Positions 36,701 through 47,870 of a stretch of 64,000 bases of DNA are shown in pieces. The translations under genes and the position numbers were made by a program. Within the stretch, counting starts at the first letter, position 1. Every line of letters begins with the position of its first letter. Below the pieces are notes generated by a model. It was not told the DNA's origin. It searched no databases and was given only the letters and a program-made list of their open reading frames with translations. Source of the DNA: Chrysopilus asiliformis (lineage: Eukaryota > Arthropoda > Insecta > Diptera > Rhagionidae); the NCBI GenBank assembly GCA_964034945.1, contig OZ035960.1, forward strand, positions 116,353,824 to 116,417,823. Reading direction: 5' to 3'.

Positions 36701-37800
36701 CAGATTTTATATAAAAAATTCATGTGCTGTTCACATTAAATATATATTTTTTTGGTTAGCATGGCGTTAAAATAAACTTCTTTAAACTTATTCAAAAGTA
36801 GAAATCTATGGACGAGATCTTATCAAATATCTATGCTTAAACTTTGGTCACAAAAAAAACTGATTTATAGAATCCATCTCCGTCACTCAAGTCCAGCGGT
36901 TTTGTGTCCCGGGAAAGTGTTAAAATTTATAATATTACAGTATTTTTAAAAATACCTATGCAATTTCGTCTTACGCAGGTTTCACTGAATTATAAAAATT
37001 AAGTCAAATCGTAAATAAAATACTTTAAATCGATGACTTATGTTTGTTGAATTTTGAAACCTATGACTAAAGTGTGAACTTTTGATTAGCAAATAGGAAT
37101 TACTGATATGGGCGAAAAAGTTACGATATTTCCAACTTTACGTGAACTAACAAAAATCTTTTTTGAGACATCTGACTTGAAAACCCGTTTAACATGTGGA
37201 AAAATGTTGTACTCTTATAAAACTTGTTGAAACTATATTGAAGCGTACTACCAACTTAAGACAATAGTGTTAAAACTTTTAATGGAGAATGAATTAACTG
37301 TTTTTCGTTGAAGAAAACACAATTTATTTCCAGTCTTTTGAATACTGACTGTTTAACAGGTTAAAAATATCTTATGTGTCATACAATTTAATCGATCCAA
37401 TGGGAGGTTTTACTGTTGTAACGTATCTTTGCTTACTAATTGATATCTCGGGAAAAAAATACTAGAACAAATCTTTCCTAATCAAGCCCTGCAAACAAAA
37501 TAATATTTTAAAAAAAACCACCCCAAACAAATCAAAAATCTAAGCTATCAAACAAATGTAAAAAACGAACTTTTTGTCTTAAAATTTTAATTGTGTCAGG
37601 ATCAGGGATTCATGGCATTCGAAATTGGTCAAAATAAGCCAAATCGATTTGATGATGGCCAATCAGGTGGCAACGCCGGTGCAATGAACCAACGTGGTGG
37701 CGGCGGAAATGACCGACAATGGAACGATCGACGTGGCGGCGGTGGCGGTGGCGGCGGCGGCGGTGGAGATTTCCAAAATAATAAACGCAGACGTTTTTAA
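30777..37800 (+). CDS. nonA: Protein no-on-transient A (DBHS-family RNA-binding protein)
   Basis: Nuclear DBHS protein (relative of NONO, SFPQ, PSPC1) that binds RNA and acts in splicing, retention and transcription; in Drosophila it is needed for normal vision and courtship song. Coding exons: 30777-31037, 31383-32319, 32396-32586, 32652-32778, 32934-32983 and 37600-37800, all phase-consistent with GT/AG borders, giving about 588 residues. Order: Gly/Arg/Asn-rich N-terminus with RGGGG runs, RRM1 from about residue 158 (RLYLGNL ... NFAFLKV), RRM2 (IIRVKNL ... GEGIVEF), NOPS segment (RPCVVETFEI ... FKSRQVGPRFADQGSFEHEYG), a long charged coiled coil, a Gln/Asn/Gly-rich region and a Gly-rich tail ending NNKRRRF. 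The last intron is 4.6 kb. Very confident. Confidence 0.97.
32637..32651 (+). other. nonA: Optional 15-base extension of nonA exon 4 (alternative acceptor)
   Basis: Two AG acceptors lie 15 bases apart (ending 32636 and 32651). Use of the upstream one would insert the five residues NQSSQ before AQQLNSLLDQQE without changing the frame. The downstream site gives the conserved LFMQ-AQQLNSLLDQQE join and is taken as the main form. Confidence 0.4.
32779..32804 (+). other. nonA: Possible retained-intron end of nonA
   Basis: If the donor at 32779 is not used, the frame runs on for eight codons (from the split GGT codon, KKDKPNF) to TAA 32802-32804. This would give a shorter protein without the Gly-rich KRRRF tail. 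Whether it is used cannot be told from sequence. Confidence 0.3.
34824..35537. mobile_element. Non-autonomous TIR transposon, 714 bp
   Basis: Imperfect terminal inverted repeats (GGGCGTTTTCGTTTTTGGCA at the left; the right end complement reads GTGCGTTTTCGTTTTTGACA) flanked by TAT on both sides (34821-34823 and 35538-35540). The interior is also rich in GGCACC-type words near both ends. No transposase frame found. Confidence 0.8.
35605..36765 (+). repeat. Dispersed repeat family, copy 1, with a nested insertion
   Basis: Shares long blocks with 60118-60845 and partly with 54950-55275: GAGTCGATTGGAGCAA, CAGTCTGTGTACAA, GTTAACCGGAAGTAAC, TTTTTAAAAATCGCAAT, TCCGAAACT and CAAACA(C/T)AGATTTT(A/G)TATAA. 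Compared with copy 3, bases 35778-36234 are extra and are bordered by CTAGAGC on both sides, which looks like an insertion with a 7-base target duplication. Confidence 0.7.
35778..36234. mobile_element. Insertion of about 457 bp inside the repeat
   Basis: The sequence present at 60118-60845 is interrupted here; CTAGAGC occurs at 35771-35777 and 36235-36241. The insert is GC-richer, starts with AAGCAGGGCCGGCAGAGC and holds no convincing gene. Class unknown; the edges are inferred from the flanking duplication. Confidence 0.45.
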
Positions 37801-38592
37801 AATGACTAAACAAAACAAAAACCATTACTAAATTCCAAAACAAAAGCATAACCATATTGGAACTTTTAGACTAACCATGATAAAACGTATCGCGTAAAAC
37901 ATAGAAAGGACAAACCACTATATTATTCATCGGAGAAAGAAAAATTCATTTAAACATTATTTTACATAATTTACACGAGTTTCAAGTGTAAAGGATTTTG
38001 TCGGAAAATTAAACAATTTACAAATTTTAAACATTCATAGTCTTTAAGCATATAATATTGTATTTCTTACAAATATTTTTCTTATGCATATATCATTAGT
38101 TTAATTTAACCGCACTTTGATCGGCTAGTTTCATCAACTAGAAATATTATATCAATTTTTTTTATGTGCTAAATTCGGTAAAATTGTGCAACAATCCAAA
38201 TGAATTCAAACTAAAAGTTAGCACAATTTTAACTGCTTCAGCAGATTGATTGTCTTTTCAATTGATCATTAATTGTAGTAAATATGATATCCTTTTAATT
38301 TAGTTGATTATAAAAATGCTAAAAAAAAGTAGAGGTCTAGTATTAAATGTGAAGTTTTAAAAATTAATTTCAACAGTGCATTATTTCTCAAATGATAATT
38401 TTTTTTATATTCTTGTTCCTTGTCTCTCGAAAGTTTTCCAATCAATGTTGGCGATTATCTAAAGAAAGGACGACAGCATACATCATTCTTTTCAAAACTT
38501 TGGTTGGAAATCTTTTTTTTTATTATTACTTTCTTTAAATTTTAATTTTTGATTAGTTCCTTAAATATACATATTTAAATAATTTTTTTTAG
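37801..38592 (+). other. nonA 3' UTR and downstream DNA
   Basis: AT-rich sequence after the nonA stop codon, with no further exon in phase. Probably mostly 3' UTR; no single polyA signal stands out. Confidence 0.4.
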
Positions 38593-38747
38593 ATATTCCG
38601 TTAACTAGATTTGGATATTTCACAGAATGGATTGAACCATTAACAAAGTGGCAGCGTCGGCGGCTTGCTCTGAAGAACAATCAAATATGTTCTAGCCACT
38701 GGCCGAAAAGTTCAACTGAAAATACAACTAGAGAAAACCGTGTATAA
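38593..38747 (+). other. Exon-like coding segment of unknown gene
   Basis: After an acceptor (T-run plus AG at 38591-38592) a frame runs 50 codons to TAA 38745-38747: it begins IPLTRFGYFTEWIEPLTKWQ and continues RRRLALKNNQICSSHWPK. The phase needs a one-base carry-over, the same phase as the nonA exon 4 donor (G|AT), so it could be an alternative last exon of nonA, or the tail of a small separate gene. The WIEPLTKWQRRRL stretch loosely recalls the Trp/Arg-rich segment of FBXO16-type proteins, too weak to name. Confidence 0.35.
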
Positions 38748-39284
38748 ACACAAAATATTTCAAAAGTTCATACACAAATTGATCTTAAAACTAAAAATTT
38801 TAAAAAAATCATTTCAATATTGAATGGCATGATAAGTTGAAACTTGTTTAGTATGCACAAATGTGTTTAAGAATGACAAATATTCCAATGGTTTTTAGTC
38901 TACTATATGTAATAAACTGGAAGACCGGTTTAATCTTAATATGATTACGATATTAATTTTTATCCGAACCGGACTTTGTTTGAAAAATTATGTTTATTTG
39001 CCTAAGCGGTGTTTTATTTGGTTGTTCTTACATCCCAATTTACTTGTTCGCAACCCATTCGAATTTGAATGTGAAATGCAACACTTTTTTATTTAATTTT
39101 TGTGAAACAAAGTCTGCTGCGAATAAAATCGTATCAGCAACGGCTCCGAAAACTGAACATAACAGTGACAATAAACATTCTTCTATTAGAAATATATGAA
39201 TTGCCTCCTCGAATGTGTTTCCTTCGACTAATATAAAACTAGATTTTCGCAAAAGCAATATAAAAGCATCATACGTAAATACAA
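38748..39284. other. AT-rich intergenic DNA, no gene seen
   Basis: No conserved coding segment recognised on either strand. Confidence 0.4.
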
Positions 39285-39408
39285 GGCCCTATTCCAGAAT
39301 CCGATACGAATGGTTCGGATCGTAAACTCAATGTTGTTGGTATAAAACACTAACAACAACATTGAGTTTACGATTCGAACCATTCGTATCGGATTCTGGA
39401 ATAGGGCT
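39285..39408. mobile_element. Short hairpin MITE, copy 1 (124 bp)
   Basis: Two arms of about 50 bases (GGCCCTATTCCAGAATCCGA... and its complement, one or two mismatches) around a short spacer GTATAAAACACTAA. A second copy of the same family is at 47269-47396. No coding capacity. Confidence 0.85.
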
Positions 39409-41651
39409 TATAAGTTAATTTTGATACAAAAAGCAGAAAAACTTAGTTCTTTTCTCTGCCTAGTTAAGAAGGAATGTATTATATTCATAACGGTGGCTGA
39501 CTCTAGAACGGGAGCAAATAGAAACTTTGTAGTCATTACGGAATCCGTTTCAGATTTTTGCACATCCTCAACGTGCATCTGTCTGTCGGTTTATCCAATA
39601 TACGTATGTATCTAAAATAACTCGAGAGCACGTCGAGCAAGCGACTTGAAGTTTTTTGTGGATGAGTTTTACTAAAATCGTCGTTTTTTATCAACTTTTG
39701 GAAAAGTAACGTTAGCTATAACGGGTATTTCCCATACATAGTTTTGTGTTTTTTGAAAATTTCTTCAAAACTACTTTTTCTTTTGCTTGAACAGTTGTAA
39801 CATTTGTTGAGTAATTTTGGAAAACACATTTTGTCGTTTCTTACAATTTTATATAAGATGAATAAAATTTTGACTTTACCACATTATATTTTCTGAACGG
39901 TTAAATTAACAAGAAAATCGTCTATTAAAAATTTAAAGTCCAGTAAATTTACAACAAATTGAGTCTCAGAATTTATTTTCCTAAGATGAATCCAAAAGGT
40001 GATATTGGCGGAAAACTTATCTGTCCGATGTCTCATGCTCTTAAACCTTGTCTCGATTAGACATAAATTGGAATTTTTCTCATCGTCTGCCATCTGCCTC
40101 GAAAATGACACTTGTAGACATATTTTTTCCAAGCATTTTTGGTCAAGATATCAAAAAATGCTGACAAAAGCTGTCTCTACGGGACATTTCAATTGCAGGC
40201 CATTAAAAAATCTCAGTTTCTGTCTAATCAAAACGGATTTATGGAAACAATGACACATTAGTCTATAAAATCGACCAGCAAATATCTCCCTTCTGGTACA
40301 TTTTAGATGAAAACATTTAGACCAAATTATTCGTAAATTAATTGGGCTGCAAGTGCTCCATTGAAGATTTTCTTATCGGTTTAACGGATTCAGAGATATA
40401 AGATTGTAAAGTTAAAACGTTTTTTATTCACTATATAGAGTTTTATAAAATGATGAAAAAATTAAACTTCTAAGCGAAAATGTCAATAGTTAGGCGAACT
40501 TCAATTTATAAATTTCTTTTTGTGGAATTTGAACTTCAATTTCTGAGACGCACTTTGATTTTTCACAAAACAAACTGTTAGCGATAAATAGAGTAAAGTG
40601 GTGTTTATAGTTATAGGCGAACATACATGATATTTTTTAAATATAAAATTGTATTTTCATCGGAACTACGCACATGTACAAAATTTCAAGTCAAAATGTG
40701 GATATGGGGAAGTGAGTCAAACTTAAGTTACCAGATTTGAACAAAACATGAACTTGACAAATCTTGCAAGTCGTCCACGGTCCACAATTCCTGTAAAGAG
40801 GGACGAAAAATTGTAAGAAATCACAATTTAGGAAAAATAAGTAATTTTTGTTGTTTCAATGATTATAAACATACGTATTCATAGTCATTTTTAAACGGGC
40901 TTATCGGGTAAATTTGATGTTGGCGTATTGAAAAATTGTTAAAAATAAAATGTATTAAAAATAGTCATTTACATAACTCATCCATACATCAAAATCCAGT
41001 TGAACCTCTCCTTTCTCCCCTCCCCCATACAAATGAAATACATTTTTCCATTTTCTGTGGAAAACGGTGCATCGTATCGAAAAATTTATTAAAGACAATG
41101 CATTATTGAATGACTGACTCAGTCATCTGCTTATGCTTATACCGCGATGGACGGACAAAATTGTAGAAGAATACCTTCTAAAATTGCCATATGTTTAGTT
41201 CTAAATCGTAACCTGCACATGAAATTTTCGTTCACAAAAACAGCACGCAAGAGCACACGCTATTGTGTTGCTTGAGCAAGTTAAACATGGAGACGTATTC
41301 TCTCGTATATGTATATAAGGAAAAATTTTATCCAAACCGTATCTTAATTCATTGAACGAGTTTCGATATCCCTCACTTATGCTTCATAAGTACTTTTATC
41401 GATTGTCCAACTATCAGGATATCTTCCGAATAACTTGACTTCCGGAAAACAAAAAATCTTACTTTAATATATAAATACGTGCACCCAATTGCCCTTTGTG
41501 GTTATAAAGCACTGAAGAGGAAAATATTCGTTGAATTTAGTCTGATAATAGCACAATATTGATCGAGGGAGAATAAGATCTTTGGAAGATATCTTTACGG
41601 TTGTAAGAGAATTTAATATAATATAATTAATAGAAATATTCATGCTTCAAC
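39409..41651. other. Intergenic DNA with repeat remnants, no gene seen
   Basis: Overlapping small frames on both strands around 39884-40253 have no protein features. The segment 40968-41055 is the inverted relative of the 25.3 and 26.6 kb repeats. Confidence 0.45.
40968..41055 (-). repeat. Dispersed repeat, inverted third copy
   Basis: The complement reads CATTTGTATGGGGGAGGGGA then GAAAGGAGAGGTTCAACTGG and ATTTTGATGTATGGATGAG, matching the right part of 25310-25495 and 26585-26745. Confidence 0.5.
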
Positions 41652-41711
41652 ATCAATTCATTCAAGTTCATTTGTAGATAACATTTAACAAATGAACTTG
41701 AATGAATTGAT
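41652..41711. repeat. Perfect 24-base inverted repeat, 12-base loop
   Basis: Arms 41652-41675 and 41688-41711 are exact complements (ATCAATTCATTCAAGTTCAT... ). It stands 30 bases before a tandem repeat. Confidence 0.8.
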
Positions 41712-41741
41712 TTTAAAGCTGAAAGCAAAGTAAAGAAAAAC

Positions 41742-41821
41742 TAATATGCAATGTCAGTTTAAACTTAATATAATATGCAATGTCAGTTTAAACTTAATAT
41801 AATATGCAATGTCAGTTCAAA
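41742..41821 (+). repeat. 29-base tandem repeat, nearly three copies
   Basis: The unit beginning TAATATGCAATGTCAGTTTA and ending AACTTAATA starts at 41742, 41771 and 41800. The third copy has one change (GTTC for GTTT) and is cut short. Confidence 0.85.
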
Positions 41822-42658
41822 CAAGTTAAAAAAACAGCCAGAGTTTAGAAGGAAGACCTTTTAATTACAGCTCCGGATTTGTTAAATTCGATACAAGAGA
41901 CAAAGGAGTATTCAATTGATTCAATGACTTCTTTATCACACTCAGGAAAATGTCGCTTCTTGTGAAATGCAGCTGAAATTACTATATTGTATTTTTAAAA
42001 AAAGTTATGATACCTATTGCATCTATTCCACTAGCAGCTGTTAAACAAGCATTTAGAATAAGGGTCGAACTTTTTGGTTTCGCATTTTAATGAGGTTTTC
42101 TATAAAATTTAAATGGTTTTAAAATTATTTGACATGAACTGAGAAGTATTTTGCCGTTTATAACACTTGAGATTACTAAAAGAAATTTTAATCCTTTCGA
42201 TCCGGTATATAAATTGCCACCAAAAGTTTTTAACATAATTCTAAGAGATTTGAATTAAAATTTTAATTTTGCTAAATCGAAAGCCGGTTCGAAAAGGTTA
42301 AAGAACTATGTACAAACTATTTCTTCTTTTACAGCTAATGTTAACGATAATAAACATTCAAGATGATTAATCTTAATTTTACAGGTTATAATTCAAAAGA
42401 AGAAATCGCATTTTTAAAGGGGGAGAAAATACATGGGGCAGAAATTTCTTGTGGCTTGTTGTTTCCCTGCAAACATTGTTTTATTTTATCCTTATTATGA
42501 TGCGAATGTGTGAAAAACTTTTTGATTTACAACTTCAACAAATAAAAGAATTTTTCTAAAAACGTAGAATTAAAATATTAGAATGCTTTCTCGGATTGAA
42601 ATGAGGGAATTTAAACTCAATTTTTTTTTACTAGAGATTATATGAGAATTCACGAAAT

Positions 42659-42915
42659 AATTGAGGCGTTAAAAGCTAGAGTGGACCAACCCACATGTCG
42701 AAATTGTGATTTTTTTTGTGTTTGAATCATTATTGCGAGTGAGTTTTTAGATAAAAATGTTTGGATGCACAAAAGAACATTTCAACTTTGAGTAATAAAG
42801 TCCACCGAAATTTTTTTTTTTCCAAAAATTTACAGTCAATAATAGTACAAAAGTGGAAAAGCTTCAATAACTCGATTATGTGGCTTGGTCCACTCTAGCT
42901 TTTAACGCCTCAATT
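42659..42915. mobile_element. TIR element of about 257 bp
   Basis: Inverted ends of about 38 bases: AATTGAGGCGTTAAAAGCTA... at the left, and the complement ending ...TTTTAACGCCTCAATT at the right, with one mismatch near the inner side. The interior is AT-rich and non-coding. No target duplication could be fixed, so it might also be a plain inverted repeat. Confidence 0.7.
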
Positions 42916-45896
42916 CTTTTGCCCGTTTCTTAAAAAAATCCCCTAACTTCTAGCTGGAATTTTCAGAGTGATTGTAAAACTAATGATAATTATCTTTTGC
43001 CGTACCTCAAAATGGTCGATGGACAAAAAAAAAATTTTTTTTTTTCGTTTTAATTTCAAATAATGGCGTGAGTTTTTTTTATTGAAGAACACAAGAAAAA
43101 CATTTCAAGAGACCTTTCGGTTATCTTATTTATTACATATGTTTTATATAAAGTTATCGCCAAAAACTTCAAAATTACAGTGGATTTACGAAAAATGCGG
43201 AAAACATTAACAAACTTTGCTTGAAGGGAAAAAAATTTCAAATGGGGGTATTGGTTGTACGGAAAGTTTTTCTACTAGCGTTCGTACAGAGAAGGGTAAG
43301 CATTTATTCCCAAATCCTTTAATTGGAACAAATTTTTGAACCAATAGGTTAATTTTTCATATTTTGTGGAGTTTAAAAAAAATCATAGAAACTGAAACAT
43401 TGTCTCGTAAAAAAATCCTGGTCCGCACGGTAATTATACTTGTGTCTGAATTATGTATGTACAACAGAAGCTTGTCGATATACGCGATTTAAACCATTTT
43501 ATTGCTCGATAAAGACGGTGATAACAATTTAGCTATGCAGTTGTGAGTCAGCTGAACTTAAATTCATGCACGGAGTATTTTTTTTTGTACTAAAGTTTAT
43601 TTACCAATTGTGATATTTCTGCCTGGTGGAAAATACAGTGCAACCTCGAAGCTGACGGAGCCAGAAAAACTTCGTGTTATCAATGATTTCGAGATATCGA
43701 AGTTTATTTTGTATAGAAATACAGTTCAAAGGCATTAAAAAAACTTGTTGCACTGTACATGATAAATGTAGATGAGATGACTACTAGAATTTCATCTACT
43801 GTCCTGATTCAAGACAGTAATATAAATGCTATAGAAAAGATTTTCTTCAGTTTATTGCCATCAATGAGTGCTAGATTGGGGGTCAAAGATATTAGAAATG
43901 CTGTTGGGATATATTGTTTTCTATTTCATACAAGGGGAATGAGTACGCATGAATTTTTTTTTACTACTTTTGCTTGGCTGAGGACTTCTTATGTCGTATA
44001 CCATAATGGAGTTAGATTTCATCTGGATTTTTGAGATTAATTTGCTTATTGTACCAAATAAAGGAGTAAACTTCACCCAATGGAGGAAAAAAACTATCGA
44101 AGGAACTAATTTGCAATTAACTATTGTTGAAATTTCCTGCTCGATGCATTTATGAAATAAAAAGTCTGAATAAATCGATTCTTGACAACTAGTAAAAAAC
44201 GATACATTGAAATTATTCTCTTTTAAACGAAAAAAAAGGTAAGAAAGTTATTTAAATATGAATTTTAATTGTATTACTACATTTATTTTATGTCTAAGGC
44301 GTATTAGTTTTTATAACGACTCATGATTTGCCACTCTTTTATGTGGTCCCAGATATGCCAATTGACTTGATTTTACAAGAAACTTATTTAGTTTTTTGAT
44401 GTCTATATGCTCCTGACTTTATATGTTTTATGTTGCAACATGAAACTGTTATATTAAACTGTTGAAATTATTTCTACTGGTTAACTGAAACATTACTGAT
44501 TTTTGACTATAATTCGGCTAGAATTGCTCTTAATGCAATTTTTTCGAGTGCATATTTAAAAAAATTGCTCTTTAAAAATCGACTTTAACGACCATCAATT
44601 TTTGTATCAAACATCGTGTAGGTATATGAATTTACTAAAAGTGGGACGCCACAAATAATTTCTGAAGATGATACACAATTATGGTATTACTTAATTCTTT
44701 TTTTTATGACATATGAATTCTTATGACTTGATAACTACTTGATCTCGGTAGGAATAAAGTTGTTATTATTTTTTCTTATAAAAGTTCTATAAAACATCTG
44801 TCTATTCTAATCGAGGCATATCTGGGAATTCCAAATATTCTTACATTTTTTTTTTGAATTAATATGACGATTTTACAATTGGAAATCAATTCGTTAATTA
44901 TCGATAATACAATTTCTAAAACGACATCTAAAATCAAAGATGTAAGGAATTAAATATTCATTACATATCAGCCTCACTAGGCTGAAACAATTGGAATATG
45001 ATTTACAATTATATATTATCTGCCTAATTCCAGTTCATTGAAATCTAACCAAGTGCTTTTTTTGCCAAGTTTTAATGAAACTATCTCTAAAATATACGAA
45101 AAATATGTTCAGTGGCTCGATTTCTGAAAAGAGTAAAAAAAATAACATCTGAAATTTTATTTCTCTAATGTAGAGTAAGTTCGGGTATTGTGACACACCT
45201 ACTTTTTTTTTAAAATAAATTACTAGTTTTAATAGTAATTATCTTAGAATTTCGCTTACGACACATCCAAAGGATTGCCTATAATATTCCACCAATTATA
45301 AACATGAAAACAAAAATGTGATCAAAAACGTACACTAGTCCAAAAAGGAGTACTTCAAAAAATGGGCGAGCAATGTGGTATACTGTTCCTTCCATACAAA
45401 TATTTAAGGTGGGTACTGTTTCTTATATCCAAATCTCAAATATTTTGATGGAAAAAATAGTATTCCACATTAGCCGTTTTCACCACGATCCAAAAACTTT
45501 CCATTCAAAAATCAAATGTGTTGTCTAAATAATCGTTCACTGCTTCACAGTTAAAAAATTACTGTAAATTAGCTATCAAAATTCACTTTGAAATTGGAGA
45601 CACAAAATATCTTGTAGATACTTTAAAACGTCTTTTAGTAAATCGCGGTTTAATATGAAAAAAACATGGACTTGTCAAAACAAACATTGGTTGCCGAATT
45701 TCACAAATAACAGTTCTGTATGTTCGATCTTGCGATGCAACAGCTTATGTGCGAGAAACGATGTTGTACCTATATCACAATACCTGACATTACTCGAGGA
45801 TTTTAATTGATATGATTATTGTACATTGTATTCTAATTGTAAAAAATCCTAACTATCTAATGCGACATTTTATTAATTGGATTTGTATTTTTTCAG
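42916..45896. other. Intergenic DNA, no gene confirmed
   Basis: A 91-codon frame at 43759-44034 (+) has no family features. Around 43637-43735 the phrase CAGTGCAACCTCGAAGCTGA followed later by TTTCGAGATATCGAAGTTT recalls worn pogo/Tigger-type transposon ends, but a partner end was not found. Confidence 0.4.
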
Positions 45897-46287
45897 ATAT
45901 GGGTAAGAGGTGGTTGAGAACATCCGTTACTGAAAATGATATTTTGGAGGTAAATACATATGGACATTCTATATTTTTGATGGAAATATTTTTTTTTTGT
46001 TTTCATATAAAAGATTGCAATTAGAGCTGTTGGATACACATTTCGTTGCCGCAATGAATGAATTTTAAAGAAACTTAAACAAATTTAGAGGCATAGTCTT
46101 ATTTTTTTTTTTTCTTATTTCACTTGTTTGGTTGTGCAAATATGCAAACATTATAAAGAACGATAAACGTCGAAATTTATTTGACGCAATCCGATACTTA
46201 ACGCATTCTACAGCTCTTAGATCGCAAATTTTTAACAAAAATTAATTTTTTAAATTGCAATTCTGTAATACCTATTACTATGATGTC

Positions 46288-46645
46288 AATAATTACCGTT
46301 TGATATTTTGTGATATAAAATATCGGCTGAATTTTTATTCACTGAGTTTTCCTTGTATTTCAAGGTAATAGAATTTGATGAATATTTTTTTACTGAGACA
46401 CGTTCATTTATTTTGCAGTGTGAAGACAATAAATCCAAGTAGCTTTAAATCAATTTTACTCATTGATCGGAGTAAAATAGAAGATGTAACCTGTATCAAA
46501 CATAAAAAGGTACAATATTGTTTTTATTAAAAATAGAGTGATGTCTAAGAAATAGTTTGTTCTGTCTTCTAGTTGGTTATGATGAAAATAATTACCGTTT
46601 GATTTTTAATGATAAAAAAATATCGGCTGAATTTTTATTCACTGA
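46288..46645 (+). repeat. Direct repeat pair R1 (46288-46346 and 46586-46645)
   Basis: Both copies contain AATAATTACCGTTTGAT and TATCGGCTGAATTTTTATTC followed by ACTGA, with a few differences between. About 298 bases apart, each followed 60-75 bases later by a splice-acceptor-like site. Confidence 0.85.
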
Positions 46646-47268
46646 ACTAAAACTCCTATTTGCAGAACTAAGAAAAGATATTTTCACATAAAAATAATAA
46701 CCAAAATTCTTTTTACAGAAATCTCATTGGACTTTCGCCTTTCGCTGGGTTTTAATTACACAAAGTAAGTCCTGTTTATTGAATTATTAGCAATAATATG
46801 TTCATAAAAATTAAATGTTGGTTTAAATTCAAATATGAATTAGCAGTAGCTAACGTGAGTTTATGATTTTGTTTTTTTGTAAAGTTATGAACATATTAAA
46901 GATTAGGTATTTTAGTCACTAACTGATGATTTTAATTGGTCCGTGTTTATGACTTTATTTGATTATTCCATTTCCAATTGCTGATAAATTTTATAACTAC
47001 AGTGTTTTATAATGTAGCAATCGGATTCTTTCACAATATTAATTATTTCAATCATTTTAGGAGTTTTGATGAGAAATCCTCGTCGTTTGTCAAGTCCAGG
47101 ACACAAAAACAGGTAGTTTTATCTTTTTTTAAAAAAAAAATGTGTTTGTGTTTTAAAATTTGCTCGCAGAAGCATAAAAATGAAATTTATATATTCTTAA
47201 TATAAGCCTAAGCGCGCAATGCGATGGTAATTATGTAGGAATGCTACTATAGTGACAATTAGACAATA

Positions 47269-47396
47269 GGCCCTATCACAGAATCCGATACGAATGGTTC
47301 GGATCGTAAACGTCAATGTTGTTGTTAGTGTTTTATACCAACAACAATATTGAGTTTACGATCCGAACCATTCGTATCGGATTCTGTGATAGGGCC
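47269..47396. mobile_element. Short hairpin MITE, copy 2 (128 bp)
   Basis: Arms GGCCCTATCACAGAATCCGA... and complement, flanked by TA on both sides (47267-47268, 47397-47398), as expected for a TA target-site duplication. Same family as 39285-39408 but with the spacer in the opposite orientation (GTTAGTGTTTTATACC here). Confidence 0.88.
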
Positions 47397-47472
47397 TAAT
47401 ATAGTTTTTACTATAATGGCAAACTAGTTTTTGAAACTGGACGACACAAGAATTCTTGCTAAACTTGAATTA

Positions 47473-47870
47473 AATGATTATAAAATACGGATCTAATTAC
47501 TGAATTTTATTGACCAGAAAACTTTATTATGATAATTTGAATTTCAAAATATTTATTAAATTTCTGTTTTTTTTTGTTTAATGTAAATAAATTTTCTTTT
47601 AGAAGGCTTCCGTTGATTGAACGTGCCGACTTGAAATTTTGAAGGTAAACTTCCTTTTTTATACCGATATTTTGGGTGAAATTATGTAATATACGACTGA
47701 TAAGATTTCAAATCAACTATGCACGTGTTCGGGATGTAAAGTATTTGGAGTTTATCGTTGTAAATTATTTTAAATTACATAATTTCATAATTTAAATACT
47801 TTTGTGATAATCAAATTTTTATTCAATGATTATAAAATACGGATCTAATTACTGAATTTCGTTGACCAGA
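47473..47870 (+). repeat. Direct repeat pair R3 (47473-47518 and 47825-47870)
   Basis: 46 bases starting AATGATTATAAAATACGGAT and ending TTGACCAGA with only two differences between copies, 352 bases apart. Confidence 0.88.

Larger units (their letters stand above)
32984..37599 (+). other. Last intron of nonA, 4.6 kb
   Basis: AT-rich intron that has taken in repeats: a 714-base TIR element (34824-35537) and a dispersed repeat (about 35600-36765) with a nested insertion. No other coding exon was recognised. Confidence 0.8.

Noticed and set aside
37610..37855. His/Arg-rich minus-strand frame opposite the nonA last exon
   Set aside because: Antisense shadow of the Gly-rich nonA tail.
41742..41821. 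CRISPR-like array
   Set aside because: Units are adjacent without spacers and the genome is clearly eukaryotic.
43637..43735. Possible pogo/Tigger terminal repeat
   Set aside because: Only one end found and no TA duplication or transposase remnant.
43759..44034. 91-codon plus-strand frame
   Set aside because: Has an ATG start but no recognised family, no flanking promoter or splice support, and lies in repeat-rich DNA.
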